Source: a virus
Direction: 5' to 3' (one strand)
IMG/VR virus record: IMGVR_UViG_3300045107_000859
Span: 1-36,256 of that record
Length of the DNA: 36,256 nucleotides
The position numbers and the translations under genes are program-made. Shown here piece after piece: positions 1-5,069 of this stretch; position 1 is the stretch's first letter; every line of letters begins with the position of its first letter. Below the pieces are notes generated by a model. The model saw only the letters and a program-made list of their open reading frames with translations, was not told the origin of the DNA and did not search any database.

Positions 1-279
1 TCATAGCAACTCCTCAATTTTCGCCAGCACCGCGTCGAGTTCGTCGGCGCAGTCAAGCAAACATGCTCCGCACTTTGCATCATGCTCCATTCCAGTTTCA
101 TTGCAGTTCGTGGCAAGGGCAACCCACTCAGCTTGCTTGCCCCTCACCGCCTCCAAGAGTGCCGCCTTGCGCTGGGCCAAATCTTTCTTTGCAGCTTCTT
201 TAGCTTTTTCAGCCATGCGGAACCCCTGCCCAAGTCCCTTCGAGTACGCTTTGTCTTCTTTCGTCGGCATTAGGCTCAT
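1..279 (-). CDS. Small hypothetical protein, 92 aa
   Basis: Not recognised. The reading frame is complete: the TGA stop is at the window edge and the ATG at 277-279 is preceded by GAGG seven bases upstream. The product is charged and alanine-rich and probably mostly helical in its first half. Four cysteines lie in the second half (CN, then CGAC and LDC), so metal or disulfide binding is possible. It is the last gene visible in the leftward early operon. A downstream in-frame ATG at 270 is an alternative start. The upstream coding-like tail at 276-360 ends in an ATGA overlap with this start, which supports translational coupling. Confidence 0.6.
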   Translation of the reverse strand: MSLMPTKEDKAYSKGLGQGFRMAEKAKEAAKKDLAQRKAALLEAVRGKQAEWVALATNCNETGMEHDAKCGACLLDCADELDAVLAKIEELL

Positions 280-360
280 TCGTATTCCTCTTCCGGTTTA
301 TAGCTACGGTCTATTGCTCCGTTCGGGTCATCAAAATCAAGATCGGAACTGCCCTTTCAT
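276..360 (-). pseudogene. Tiny ORF interrupted by an apparent +1 shift
   Basis: Read leftward, AAAAGGAGG is followed directly by ATG AAA GGG CAG, which stops after seven codons. If one G of GGG is skipped, the frame continues as M-K-G-S-S-D-L-D-F-D-D-P-N-G-A-I-D-R and on to a TGA that overlaps the ATG of the next gene (ATGA). The acidic, protein-like tail and the coupling overlap suggest a real peptide of about 27 aa. It is either broken by a one-base insertion or assembly error, or read by frameshifting. The zero-length spacer between the Shine-Dalgarno and the ATG is odd. Confidence 0.35.
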
Positions 361-367
361 CCTCCTT

Positions 368-1099
368 TTAGGCTTCTGCTAGTTTTTTCATATCTGCCAT
401 TGCTTCTTCATTTGAATCAAAAAACCTGCATGGGTTAAATTTTCGGGATGTATCACTAGCATCGTAAATTAGCTGCGCTGCTAGCAAAGGCCCGAAAAAT
501 TCCTCCAGTTTCTTGCCTGCTTCTCCCGCCAGCGTGATTACCCAACCACCTCGGCAGTGCGTCGTATTGCAGGTATGCCAATTGCCCATCTCCAGATTGT
601 TTTGTGGTTGAGTTACTGCCGCATATACTGCTTTGTGTATGTCAGGGATGATTGGAATCTGCGGAATGTTTTTTTTAATTCCGCTTAAACCGGAGCAACC
701 GGAGCAACCGGAGCAGCGGGAGCAGCCGGAGCAGCGGGAGCAGCCGGAGCAGCGGGAGCAGTCGGAGCAGCGGGAGCAGCCGGAGCAACCGGAGCAACCG
801 GAGCAGCGGGAGCAGTCGGAGCAGCGGGAGCAGCCGGAGCAGCGGGAGCAGCCGGAGCAACCGGAGCAACCGGAGCAGTCGGAGCAGTCGGAGCAGCGGG
901 AGCAGCCGGAGCAACCGGAGCAACCGGAGCAGTCGGAGCAGTCGGAGCAGCGGGAGCAGTCGGAGCAGCGGGAGCAGCCGGAGCAGTTCGTACAATCTCG
1001 ACAGTCCTTCAAACTGTCGAGAGCCTTCTGGGCTGCTTCCTTTGAACCGAAGTATTCCACCGAACACCTGTTACCATTTGCATCTGTAAGCCAAGTCAT
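368..1099 (-). CDS. Cys-Ser-X tripeptide repeat protein, 243 aa
   Basis: The N-terminal 32 residues form a short lead-in. They are followed by C-R-D, C-T-N and then 33 consecutive tripeptides C-S-[G/R/D], ending L-S-G. The remaining ~105 residues form a separate globular domain containing [16 protein letters not shown], an aliphatic helix (PLLAAQLIY) and a helical end ([15 protein letters not shown]). Similar C-terminal domains occur, as I recall, behind cysteine-rich repeats in other phage hypothetical proteins; the function is unknown to me. A cysteine at every third residue would suit a regular solenoid or a poly-metal or poly-disulfide rod, which is inference. The start has AGGAG six bases upstream. 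A run of eight A residues in coding sense lies exactly at the repeat/C-domain junction. Confidence 0.8.
   Translation of the reverse strand: MTWLTDANGNRCSVEYFGSKEAAQKALDSLKDCRDCTNCSGCSRCSDCSRCSDCSDCSGCSGCSGCSRCSDCSDCSGCSGCSGCSRCSGCSRCSDCSRCSGCSGCSGCSRCSDCSRCSGCSRCSGCSRCSGCSGCSGLSGIKKNIPQIPIIPDIHKAVYAAVTQPQNNLEMGNWHTCNTTHCRGGWVITLAGEAGKKLEEFFGPLLAAQLIYDASDTSRKFNPCRFFDSNEEAMADMKKLAEA
668..674 (-). other. Candidate slippery heptamer A-AAA-AAC
   Basis: In the Cys-Ser-X gene the codons AAA AAA AAC fit the X-XXY-YYZ pattern. A -1 slip would read about ten more codons to a TGA, giving the repeat domain alone without the C-terminal domain. No downstream structure was identified, so this is only a candidate. 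Confidence 0.25.
691..987. repeat. 9-bp minisatellite, 33 units
   Basis: The plus strand shows the 9-mer families CGGAGCAAC, CGGAGCAGT, CGGAGCAGC and CGGGAGCAG repeated without interruption for 297 bp. All unit variants keep the minus-strand reading frame Cys-Ser-X, with X limited to Gly, Arg or Asp. Unit order is partly patterned (for example D-D-G-G-G-R occurs twice), pointing to expansion by slippage or unequal crossing-over under coding selection. Confidence 0.9.
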
Positions 1100-1138
1100 C
1101 TCTTTCTCCTTTTTTGCCCTACTGGGGGCGTGTTTCTG

Positions 1139-1342
1139 CTAGGTGCGGCGCTTTCGTCCTTCCGCTCGCCAACTCTTCCATCCATTTTCCAAGTAATTCA
1201 TCACATGATTGCGGCAGGCTGCATTTGTAATCCCGCCAGATTGAACGCGATACTCTTCCTTGTTAGGAGAGTGTTTCGTTTTTCCGTTGGCACCCTTTTC
1301 AGCGCAACCACATTCCTTGAAAAACAAGATTTCTTTAGCCAT
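1139..1342 (-). CDS. Small cysteine-containing hypothetical protein, 67 aa
   Basis: Not recognised. The start is well supported by GAGGAG followed by GAGCG and the ATG at 1342. The sequence begins MAKEILFFKECGCAEKG and is strongly basic at the end (RAEGRKRRT). Three cysteines (C11, C13, C43) and lysine/arginine richness suggest nucleic-acid contact, which is inference. It sits between the coiled-coil protein upstream and the Cys-Ser-X gene downstream in the leftward operon. A different frame covering 1201-1422 is a shadow. Confidence 0.6.
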   Translation of the reverse strand: MAKEILFFKECGCAEKGANGKTKHSPNKEEYRVQSGGITNAACRNHVMNYLENGWKSWRAEGRKRRT

Positions 1343-1351
1343 CGCTCCTCC

Positions 1352-1843
1352 TCAAGACTCTTTTCTGGTGCCCTTTGCCTTGCGCTTCTTTGCTGGAAAT
1401 GCCTTGCGCCAGAAATCCTCAAATAGCCGGGTCAGGCGCTGCTCGATTACTTCCAACTGCTTCCCCTGAGCGGCAAGGGCCTTATGCAAGTCAGCTACAT
1501 CTCCTAGCGAAGCCGAGCGTTCTGCCAGCCCCCGCAACTCCGCGAGCACTGCTTCCGTCTGCTTGCCTATCTCTATCTGCCAGTTCGCTACGTCGGCATT
1601 GGCCTTGGCTAGCGACCTAATCTCTTGCAACACCAACTCATGCGCCTGCTTCGCCCAAGCGTCACGCGCCGTCAGTGCGGCGGAGATGGCTGCGAAGTGC
1701 TGCCGCATCTCAGTGAGAATTGCGTTACTCTCGCCAGTCATTGCCATAAGCGGAGCCGAAGAGAGCGATTGCTTGAGCCGCATACAACCCCCCGTAACCG
1801 ATTCGTGATACCCTCCGCATAATCCGCAATATTGCTCGCTCAC
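1352..1843 (-). CDS. Zinc-knuckle and coiled-coil protein, 163 aa
   Basis: The start is taken as the GTG at 1841-1843, four bases after AGGAGG. That GTG overlaps the TGA of the excisionase-like gene (GTGA), so the two are probably translationally coupled. Residues 1-20 contain CGLCGGYHESVTGGC, a zinc-knuckle-like pattern. The middle (about 35-145) is a long amphipathic alpha-helix or coiled coil rich in A, L, E and Q. The end is very basic (KKRKAKGTRKE). The layout suggests an oligomeric nucleic-acid-binding protein; the family is not recognised. The CGGYH motif recurs in the early protein at 7812-8024. Confidence 0.65.
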   Translation of the reverse strand: MSEQYCGLCGGYHESVTGGCMRLKQSLSSAPLMAMTGESNAILTEMRQHFAAISAALTARDAWAKQAHELVLQEIRSLAKANADVANWQIEIGKQTEAVLAELRGLAERSASLGDVADLHKALAAQGKQLEVIEQRLTRLFEDFWRKAFPAKKRKAKGTRKES

Positions 1844-2019
1844 TGGCCCTCCTTTGTACGGCGGGAGTCCAGTTCTGCTTGCGGAATTTGCCACTTCCTG
1901 CCGAGCTTCTTTGCTGGCAGCTTGCCAAGGTAAATCTGCTGGTAGATGTGCGCCAGCGATAGGCCTGTAGCTCGTGCGAACTCGTAAACTCCTACATGTC
2001 CTTTGTGGTTATCGCTCAC
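1840..2019 (-). CDS. Excisionase-family HTH DNA-binding protein, 59 aa
   Basis: This short gene reads V-S-D-N-H-K-G-H and then a MerR-like winged HTH: VYEFARATGLSLAHIYQQIY, followed by LGKLPAKKLGRKWQIPQAEL. This matches the DNA-binding-domain excisionase family (HTH_17 type): a helix-turn-helix, a 'G+LPA.K.GR.W.I' wing and a terminal helix. Members act as phage Xis or as small transcription regulators; with no integrase in view the role is open. The GTG start overlaps the upstream TGA and its own TGA overlaps the next GTG, so it lies in a tightly coupled trio. AAGGGA lies just upstream. Confidence 0.8.
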   Translation of the reverse strand: MSDNHKGHVGVYEFARATGLSLAHIYQQIYLGKLPAKKLGRKWQIPQAELDSRRTKEGQ

Positions 2020-2204
2020 GACTTCCCTTTTGTAAGCGCATCCACTAGCGTTTGGGCCATTTTGATGCGAAACTCGATTTTCTTAACTTGCTCATCGGCT
2101 TGGGCTCGAACCGTGGCGATTTCTTTGCGAAGGGTGCCAATTAGGCGCTGCTTCAGGAAAATCGGCCGCTCAACAGGGGATTCTGCTTTCTTTTCTTTCG
2201 CCAT
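2016..2204 (-). CDS. Small coiled-coil protein, 62 aa
   Basis: Not recognised. The ATG at 2204 has AGGAGG six bases upstream. The whole chain looks like one helix of heptad character (RKEIATVRAQADEQVKKIEF) with a basic N-terminus (MAKEKKAE). Its TGA overlaps the GTG of the excisionase-like gene. It is the first gene after an intergenic gap that holds a promoter-like sequence, so the block of this gene, the HTH protein and the zinc-knuckle protein may also be transcribed separately. Confidence 0.6.
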   Translation of the reverse strand: MAKEKKAESPVERPIFLKQRLIGTLRKEIATVRAQADEQVKKIEFRIKMAQTLVDALTKGKS

Positions 2205-2223
2205 TTACTTCCTCCTGCCACTA

Positions 2224-2252
2224 CTTCTACTACTTTACAGTAACCCTGTCAA
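2224..2252 (-). promoter_or_regulatory. Candidate sigma70-type promoter inside the early operon
   Basis: On the minus strand TTGACA (2247-2252) is followed after 17 bases by TAGAAG (2224-2229). The -35 box is perfect and the -10 matches at four of six positions. It lies in one of the few gaps between genes here. The spacer holds the dyad TACT-GTAA-AGTA, a possible operator. Confidence 0.45.
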
Positions 2253-2270
2253 GAGAATTCCGCTACCCCG

Positions 2271-2459
2271 TTACCGCCCTTGCTGCCGCCGAAAATTCAA
2301 ACAGGCTCTCACTTGCGCTCGCGTTATCTCCCATTTCTCCATGCACCACTTAATTCCGTGGATTCTGGCATTGTCCCGTATCAAATAGACCGGAAGTCTC
2401 CTTCCACGAATACAATAAGCCCCGCTCATAATCTGCTTGTTGCGCGAAATTAGGCTCAT
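2271..2459 (-). CDS. DUF433-like small protein, 62 aa
   Basis: From the ATG at 2459 (AGGAGG three bases upstream) the protein reads MSLISRNKQIMSGAYCIRGR, then RLPVYLIRDNARIHG and ends with WEITRAQVRACLNF. This is the DUF433 layout: 'I..dp.i..G.pvirGtRipV..i' followed by a helix-turn-helix-like end. DUF433 proteins resemble antitoxins of VapB type and are often paired with PIN toxins. No toxin gene is visible next to it, so here it may be a stand-alone DNA-binding regulator. A longer reading with 30 extra N-terminal residues lacks a Shine-Dalgarno sequence. Confidence 0.65.
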   Translation of the reverse strand: MSLISRNKQIMSGAYCIRGRRLPVYLIRDNARIHGIKWCMEKWEITRAQVRACLNFRRQQGR

Positions 2460-2496
2460 ACTCCTCCTTGCTGCCGCTCTGCCCACACGCCCGAGC

Positions 2497-3111
2497 TCAC
2501 TGCCTGCCGCGCCATTCTTTTTCCTTCGCCATGCGCCGTCTGACCTCAAGCGGTATGGACATAAACATCGCTTCCAGTTCTTCCTTTGAACGGGCTACGG
2601 GAGATAGTCCGCTCTGCCTGTCTTTTTCGTCTTGTTTGATTTTTTCTTGCAGCCAATTCTCGTATCCGCTCAGGTCGTATTCTTGGTCTGGAGCCGCAGG
2701 TGGAATCCATATCTCACGCTCTGGTTTTTCTTTAGGTTCCAAGATTTCTTTTAGCTTCTGTGAGTACTCAAGGGCGGCTTCCCTTTCCTCTTGAGAAATT
2801 TCCGGGTACCGCACTGCCGTTCCATGAAAGCACTCCTCTGCGATTAGTTCAGCCTGCTCACGTATCTCTGCCGGCGTCGGGCGGAACTTGCAGGACTTTG
2901 CCGCCCGCATGAACGCCTTGTGCAGTGTTTCCGGCTTTATGTCCTTCAGTGATTGCACGTAGAGGAGGGCCATCTCTTCGGTTATCTCCTCGCGGTAGGT
3001 CTGAGCGTAGAGCGTCAGCCAGTCCGCTACGATGGCCGAGTGCCCTTTCGATTGCTTGCTGGCTCCGCTCTGCTCGTTGTTGTTCTCTGCTAGTTGCCTG
3101 TCGTGTGCCAT
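2497..3111 (-). CDS. Putative replication (helicase-loader/P-like) protein, 204 aa
   Basis: The ATG at 3111 (MAHDRQLAENNNEQ) has GGAG seven bases upstream; an ATG directly before it is an alternative. Residues ~25-80 read as a helical domain (IVADWLTLYAQTYREEITEE, then a segment ending FRPTPAEIRE). This has the pattern of phage replisome-organiser or lambda-P-like helicase-loading proteins: a helical domain ending in a 'P.P.EI/F' motif. The rest is charged and ends RRRMAKEKEWRGRQ. Its position directly after the initiator gene matches the O-P pair of lambdoid phages. Its first ~250 bases overlap the end of the initiator frame. The family call is by pattern only. Confidence 0.55.
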   Translation of the reverse strand: MAHDRQLAENNNEQSGASKQSKGHSAIVADWLTLYAQTYREEITEEMALLYVQSLKDIKPETLHKAFMRAAKSCKFRPTPAEIREQAELIAEECFHGTAVRYPEISQEEREAALEYSQKLKEILEPKEKPEREIWIPPAAPDQEYDLSGYENWLQEKIKQDEKDRQSGLSPVARSKEELEAMFMSIPLEVRRRMAKEKEWRGRQ

Positions 3112-3814
3112 CATTTTTCTCCGGCGCCTCCTTCCAGCGACGCTTGTTGAGCCACGTCGAGGGATAGGGAATCTTTTCAGGGTCAGACCATTGCTCGGTT
3201 GCCTTCCACTTCTCCAGTCCGGCCAATACCTCTCCGAGATGTCCATCACAGAGTCCTTTCACCCAAGACTTGAGCGCTTCCTGCTTATCGACCTTTTTGG
3301 GGTAGGCTTGCCAAAACTCGTGGAATTGCGGTGACCCTAGCGCAACCGCAGCGGGGTATGCTGCGGAAGGGTTTTGATGCTTACTGCTTTCTGCATACTG
3401 CATACTGCATGGGCTAACATTGCTAACAGGTGCTAACTTCTTGGCCTTCGAGCGTCTGTTAGCCATAAGGACGCGCTGATATTCTCGGCGCTCTTCCTCG
3501 GAACGTATCTTGCGATACTTGTCGTAATTGACGAGCTTCCAACCCCATGCCCGATGTTCGTCAAGTAGAACAATCCTGCGTCCTTCAAGTTCAGGGCTAC
3601 GGCTTTCCGGGTCGGGCTTTGCCAGCTCCTCGATGCCACGCTTGATAATTTCTAACGGGATGGTAGTGCGGCGTGAAATGGCATCGGCAGTCATGTCAAC
3701 TTCACCGTGCCGATTAGCGAGAACGATTAACTGCTGGAAGGTAACGAGAGCTTCCCACGGGCCACGGCTGGCCAAAGTACCTTCATACATCTGAGTGAAA
3801 ATCTTACCGTACAA
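2858..3814 (-). CDS. Phage replication initiator-like protein (lambda O-like), 318 aa as read
   Basis: The start is TTG at 3812-3814 with AGGAG six bases upstream. Residues 1-115 (YGKIFTQMYEGTLASRGPW, VDMTADAISRRTTIPLEII, later LVNYDKYRKIRS) form the winged-helix domain typical of phage replication proteins. A second domain begins with the FHEFWQAYPKKVDKQEALK motif (~residue 165) and ends at PYPSTWLNKRRWKEAP (~230), the usual terminus of this class. The last ~85 residues are low-complexity and basic, overlap the next gene in another frame, and look like read-on rather than selected protein. Candidate origin repeats lie in the linker at codons ~117-144. An O-like role, binding the origin and recruiting the helicase loader, is inferred. 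Confidence 0.7.
   Translation of the reverse strand: MYGKIFTQMYEGTLASRGPWEALVTFQQLIVLANRHGEVDMTADAISRRTTIPLEIIKRGIEELAKPDPESRSPELEGRRIVLLDEHRAWGWKLVNYDKYRKIRSEEERREYQRVLMANRRSKAKKLAPVSNVSPCSMQYAESSKHQNPSAAYPAAVALGSPQFHEFWQAYPKKVDKQEALKSWVKGLCDGHLGEVLAGLEKWKATEQWSDPEKIPYPSTWLNKRRWKEAPEKNDGTRQATSREQQRAERSQQAIERALGHRSGLADALRSDLPRGDNRRDGPPLRAITEGHKAGNTAQGVHAGGKVLQVPPDAGRDT
3381..3463. repeat. Candidate replication origin: tandem heptamers and GCTAAC iterons
   Basis: On the plus strand four tandem heptamers of the form [T/A][T/A][T/A]CTGC occupy 3381-3408 (TTACTGC, TTTCTGC, ATACTGC, ATACTGC). They are followed by three direct GCTAAC copies at 3413, 3422 and 3432 (spacing 9 and 10) and an inverted copy GTTAGC at 3458-3463. 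They fall in the linker between the two domains of the initiator-like gene, as lambda ori does inside gene O. The near-helical spacing suggests one protein bound per turn. Confidence 0.6.
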
Positions 3815-3832
3815 GTCATGCTCCTAACACAA

Positions 3833-3845
3833 GCTAACTGTTAGC
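3833..3845. promoter_or_regulatory. Palindromic iteron GCTAACTGTTAGC ahead of the initiator gene
   Basis: A perfect 6-bp inverted repeat around one base, built from the same GCTAAC word as the origin-like repeats. It lies about 20 bases upstream of the initiator TTG start. It could be an autoregulatory operator for the initiator, or a small hairpin in the mRNA leader. Confidence 0.45.
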
Positions 3846-3852
3846 AGCAAAC

Positions 3853-4203
3853 TTACTTCTTCCCATCCCCGGCGTCAAGAGGAGATTTTAGCCACTCCTC
3901 TCGTATTCCTTTTGGCCCCCAGCCATGCACAACGACTCTGCCAGCCTTCAGCCATTCCCACGCAATGGGAGACTTCCATATCTTAGAGATGCGCGCCCCG
4001 AAGTTTTCCCAACTTGTCGTTTGGCATAGCACTACCTGCCCCGGCTTAAAAGCGAGAATGTCCGCAAACCCCAGCAAGTCCTGGCGCACGCCAGCATGGG
4101 CGTTCCAGTGCTCCACTACCACGGCGATATAACCGGACTTGCGCAGATAGTCGAGCGAGAGTTCCGTAGGGGATTTACCTTTCGGCTTGCGGGGCTGCTT
4201 CAT
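3853..4203 (-). CDS. PD-(D/E)xK-like nuclease fold protein, 116 aa
   Basis: The start is the ATG at 4201-4203, which overlaps the upstream TGA (ATGA). The core reads SPTELSLDYLRKSGY, then RQDLLGFADILAF, then QVVLCQTTSW and KSPIAWEWLKAGRVVVHGWG. This has the order of a small restriction-endonuclease fold: a helix, D-[I/L]-x(n)-D, then a strand. Where most nucleases have E-x-K, this protein has Q-T-T. As I recall, related phage proteins also have Q-x-T here, so the site may be altered or inactive rather than mutated. A role in resolving or processing recombination intermediates is inferred from its place near ERF and YqaJ. Confidence 0.5.
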   Translation of the reverse strand: MKQPRKPKGKSPTELSLDYLRKSGYIAVVVEHWNAHAGVRQDLLGFADILAFKPGQVVLCQTTSWENFGARISKIWKSPIAWEWLKAGRVVVHGWGPKGIREEWLKSPLDAGDGKK

Positions 4204-4427
4204 GGCCGCAGTTCCTTTGCCATCTGCCGACCAAGCTGCTCTATACGGTTTAGGTGCCATTCCTGAATACGTGGCCCAATGCGCGCCAGAATCACGCCAC
4301 GTTCCAGTGGATTAAGAAACAAACTGTTGCGTCCGGCAGGGTGATATGAGCATGGCGTTGCCACCTCCTTTGTAAGCAAAACATCCAAATCGCTAAGTAG
4401 CTTCTGCATATCGTCCAATTCGCTCAT
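4200..4427 (-). CDS. Small helical hypothetical protein, 75 aa
   Basis: Not recognised. The ATG at 4425-4427 overlaps the TGA of the upstream gene (ATGA) and its own TGA overlaps the next ATG. GGGGGC lies three bases before the start. The sequence (MSELDDMQKLLSDLDVLL, later RIEQLGRQMAKELRP) predicts helices at both ends with a short central segment containing one cysteine. Its role is unknown; it belongs to the coupled micro-gene chain between the HNH nuclease and the PD-(D/E)xK-like protein. Confidence 0.6.
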   Translation of the reverse strand: MSELDDMQKLLSDLDVLLTKEVATPCSYHPAGRNSLFLNPLERGVILARIGPRIQEWHLNRIEQLGRQMAKELRP

Positions 4428-4582
4428 CTTGCCCCCAAGTACTTCTGGACGATCATGCGCCAGCGCAGGCCATGCTGGATGCCATGCTCGCGGCGCTTCC
4501 GCATCCACAGACGCTTTTTGCGCTTGTTCTCCGGCCTCGCGTTGTAGGCTTTCATGTACTTGCGGTAGTAGTCTGAGCTCAT
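4424..4582 (-). CDS. Small strongly basic protein, 52 aa
   Basis: Not recognised. It starts MSSDYYRKYMKAYNARPENK and continues RKKRLWMRKRREHG, so about a third of the residues are Lys or Arg, with Tyr/Trp spaced along a probable helix. This suggests nucleic-acid binding. The ATG at 4580-4582 has GGAG nine bases upstream and overlaps the TGA of the 36-aa gene before it. A longer frame to 4651 has no ribosome-binding site. Confidence 0.55.
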   Translation of the reverse strand: MSSDYYRKYMKAYNARPENKRKKRLWMRKRREHGIQHGLRWRMIVQKYLGAR

Positions 4583-4689
4583 GACATAAAACTCCAGTGG
4601 CCCCAGCCTTCGATGCTCTTGAAGTACTTCCAGCGGCCCAGAATCCACCACTCGCCTTGTGCGTTCCTGCTAACCAATCTGAATTTCAT
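4579..4689 (-). CDS. Tryptophan-rich micro-protein, 36 aa
   Basis: This very short gene reads MKFRLVSRNAQGEWWILGRW and then KYFKSIEGWGHWSFMS. Five tryptophans in 36 residues is striking, and the strand-turn pattern suggests a small beta-hairpin protein. Both ends are ATGA overlaps with neighbouring genes, which is strong evidence that the frame is used. No family is recognised. Confidence 0.6.
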   Translation of the reverse strand: MKFRLVSRNAQGEWWILGRWKYFKSIEGWGHWSFMS

Positions 4690-5069
4690 TCCGCGTTTCC
4701 TTTCGTCCAATGTAGCGTTCTGGCATGTCTTGCCTGATGACAACGGCGGCAGGAAGCACGCAAGTTCTCAAAGGAATCGTCGCCGCCTTTCGATCTTGGC
4801 GGCTCATGGTGCATCTCAAACGTCTCCCATGAGATATTGCGCTGACAGGTCATCTTTGCAAGGTCGCCTTTGAGCGGCATCTCGCAAAATCCCTTGCTGC
4901 GCTCAAACACCCGCAACCGCATGTGCTCCATGTCTTTTCCAAACCTAAACTCTTTCCCGGCGAACGTGACGTAGCTCTTGGGATTGAAAAAGCCCATGCG
5001 CTTGGTGGCTTCTTTGTCCTTATGGTTACGCAGAGCCAAGAGATTCCTCCAAGCGTTCTTCGAGGTCAT
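4686..5069 (-). CDS. HNH endonuclease, 127 aa
   Basis: The C-terminal half carries an HNH motif: F-E-M-H87-H88-E-P-P, then N102 in FENLRASCRRCHQARH, with C107/C110 and H111/H115 able to hold zinc. C62 and C75 may form the other half of the zinc site. The N-terminal half (NPKSYVTFAGKEFRF) is not recognised. The ATG at 5067-5069 lies 44 bases inside the upstream YqaJ-like gene with only GAAGG three bases upstream, so the start is less certain. Its position inside the ERF/YqaJ recombination block, coupled to its neighbours, argues for a built-in recombination or packaging nuclease rather than a free homing element. Confidence 0.75.
   Translation of the reverse strand: MTSKNAWRNLLALRNHKDKEATKRMGFFNPKSYVTFAGKEFRFGKDMEHMRLRVFERSKGFCEMPLKGDLAKMTCQRNISWETFEMHHEPPRSKGGDDSFENLRASCRRCHQARHARTLHWTKGNAE

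Noticed and set aside
691-987. Possible CRISPR array
   Set aside because: Units are 9 bp and contiguous with no spacers, and they code for a protein in frame.
675-1067. Minus-strand L-L-R-L-L-P repeat frame
   Set aside because: Shadow frame of the same minisatellite. No ribosome-binding site, and its ends are not protein-like.
633-1142. Plus-strand open frame of E-Q-P/E-Q-R-E-Q repeats (169 aa)
   Set aside because: It is the antisense reading of the 9-bp minisatellite. The minus-strand frame has a proper ribosome-binding site, non-repeat globular ends and operon context.
2497-3249. Programmed -1 frameshift fusing the two replication genes
   Set aside because: The second frame is +1, not -1, relative to the first near GAG AAA AAT, and the second gene has its own well-placed ribosome-binding site.
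4424-4651. Longer start for the 52-aa basic protein
   Set aside because: The extension covers the Trp-rich micro-gene in another frame and lacks a Shine-Dalgarno; the ATGA overlap fixes the shorter start.
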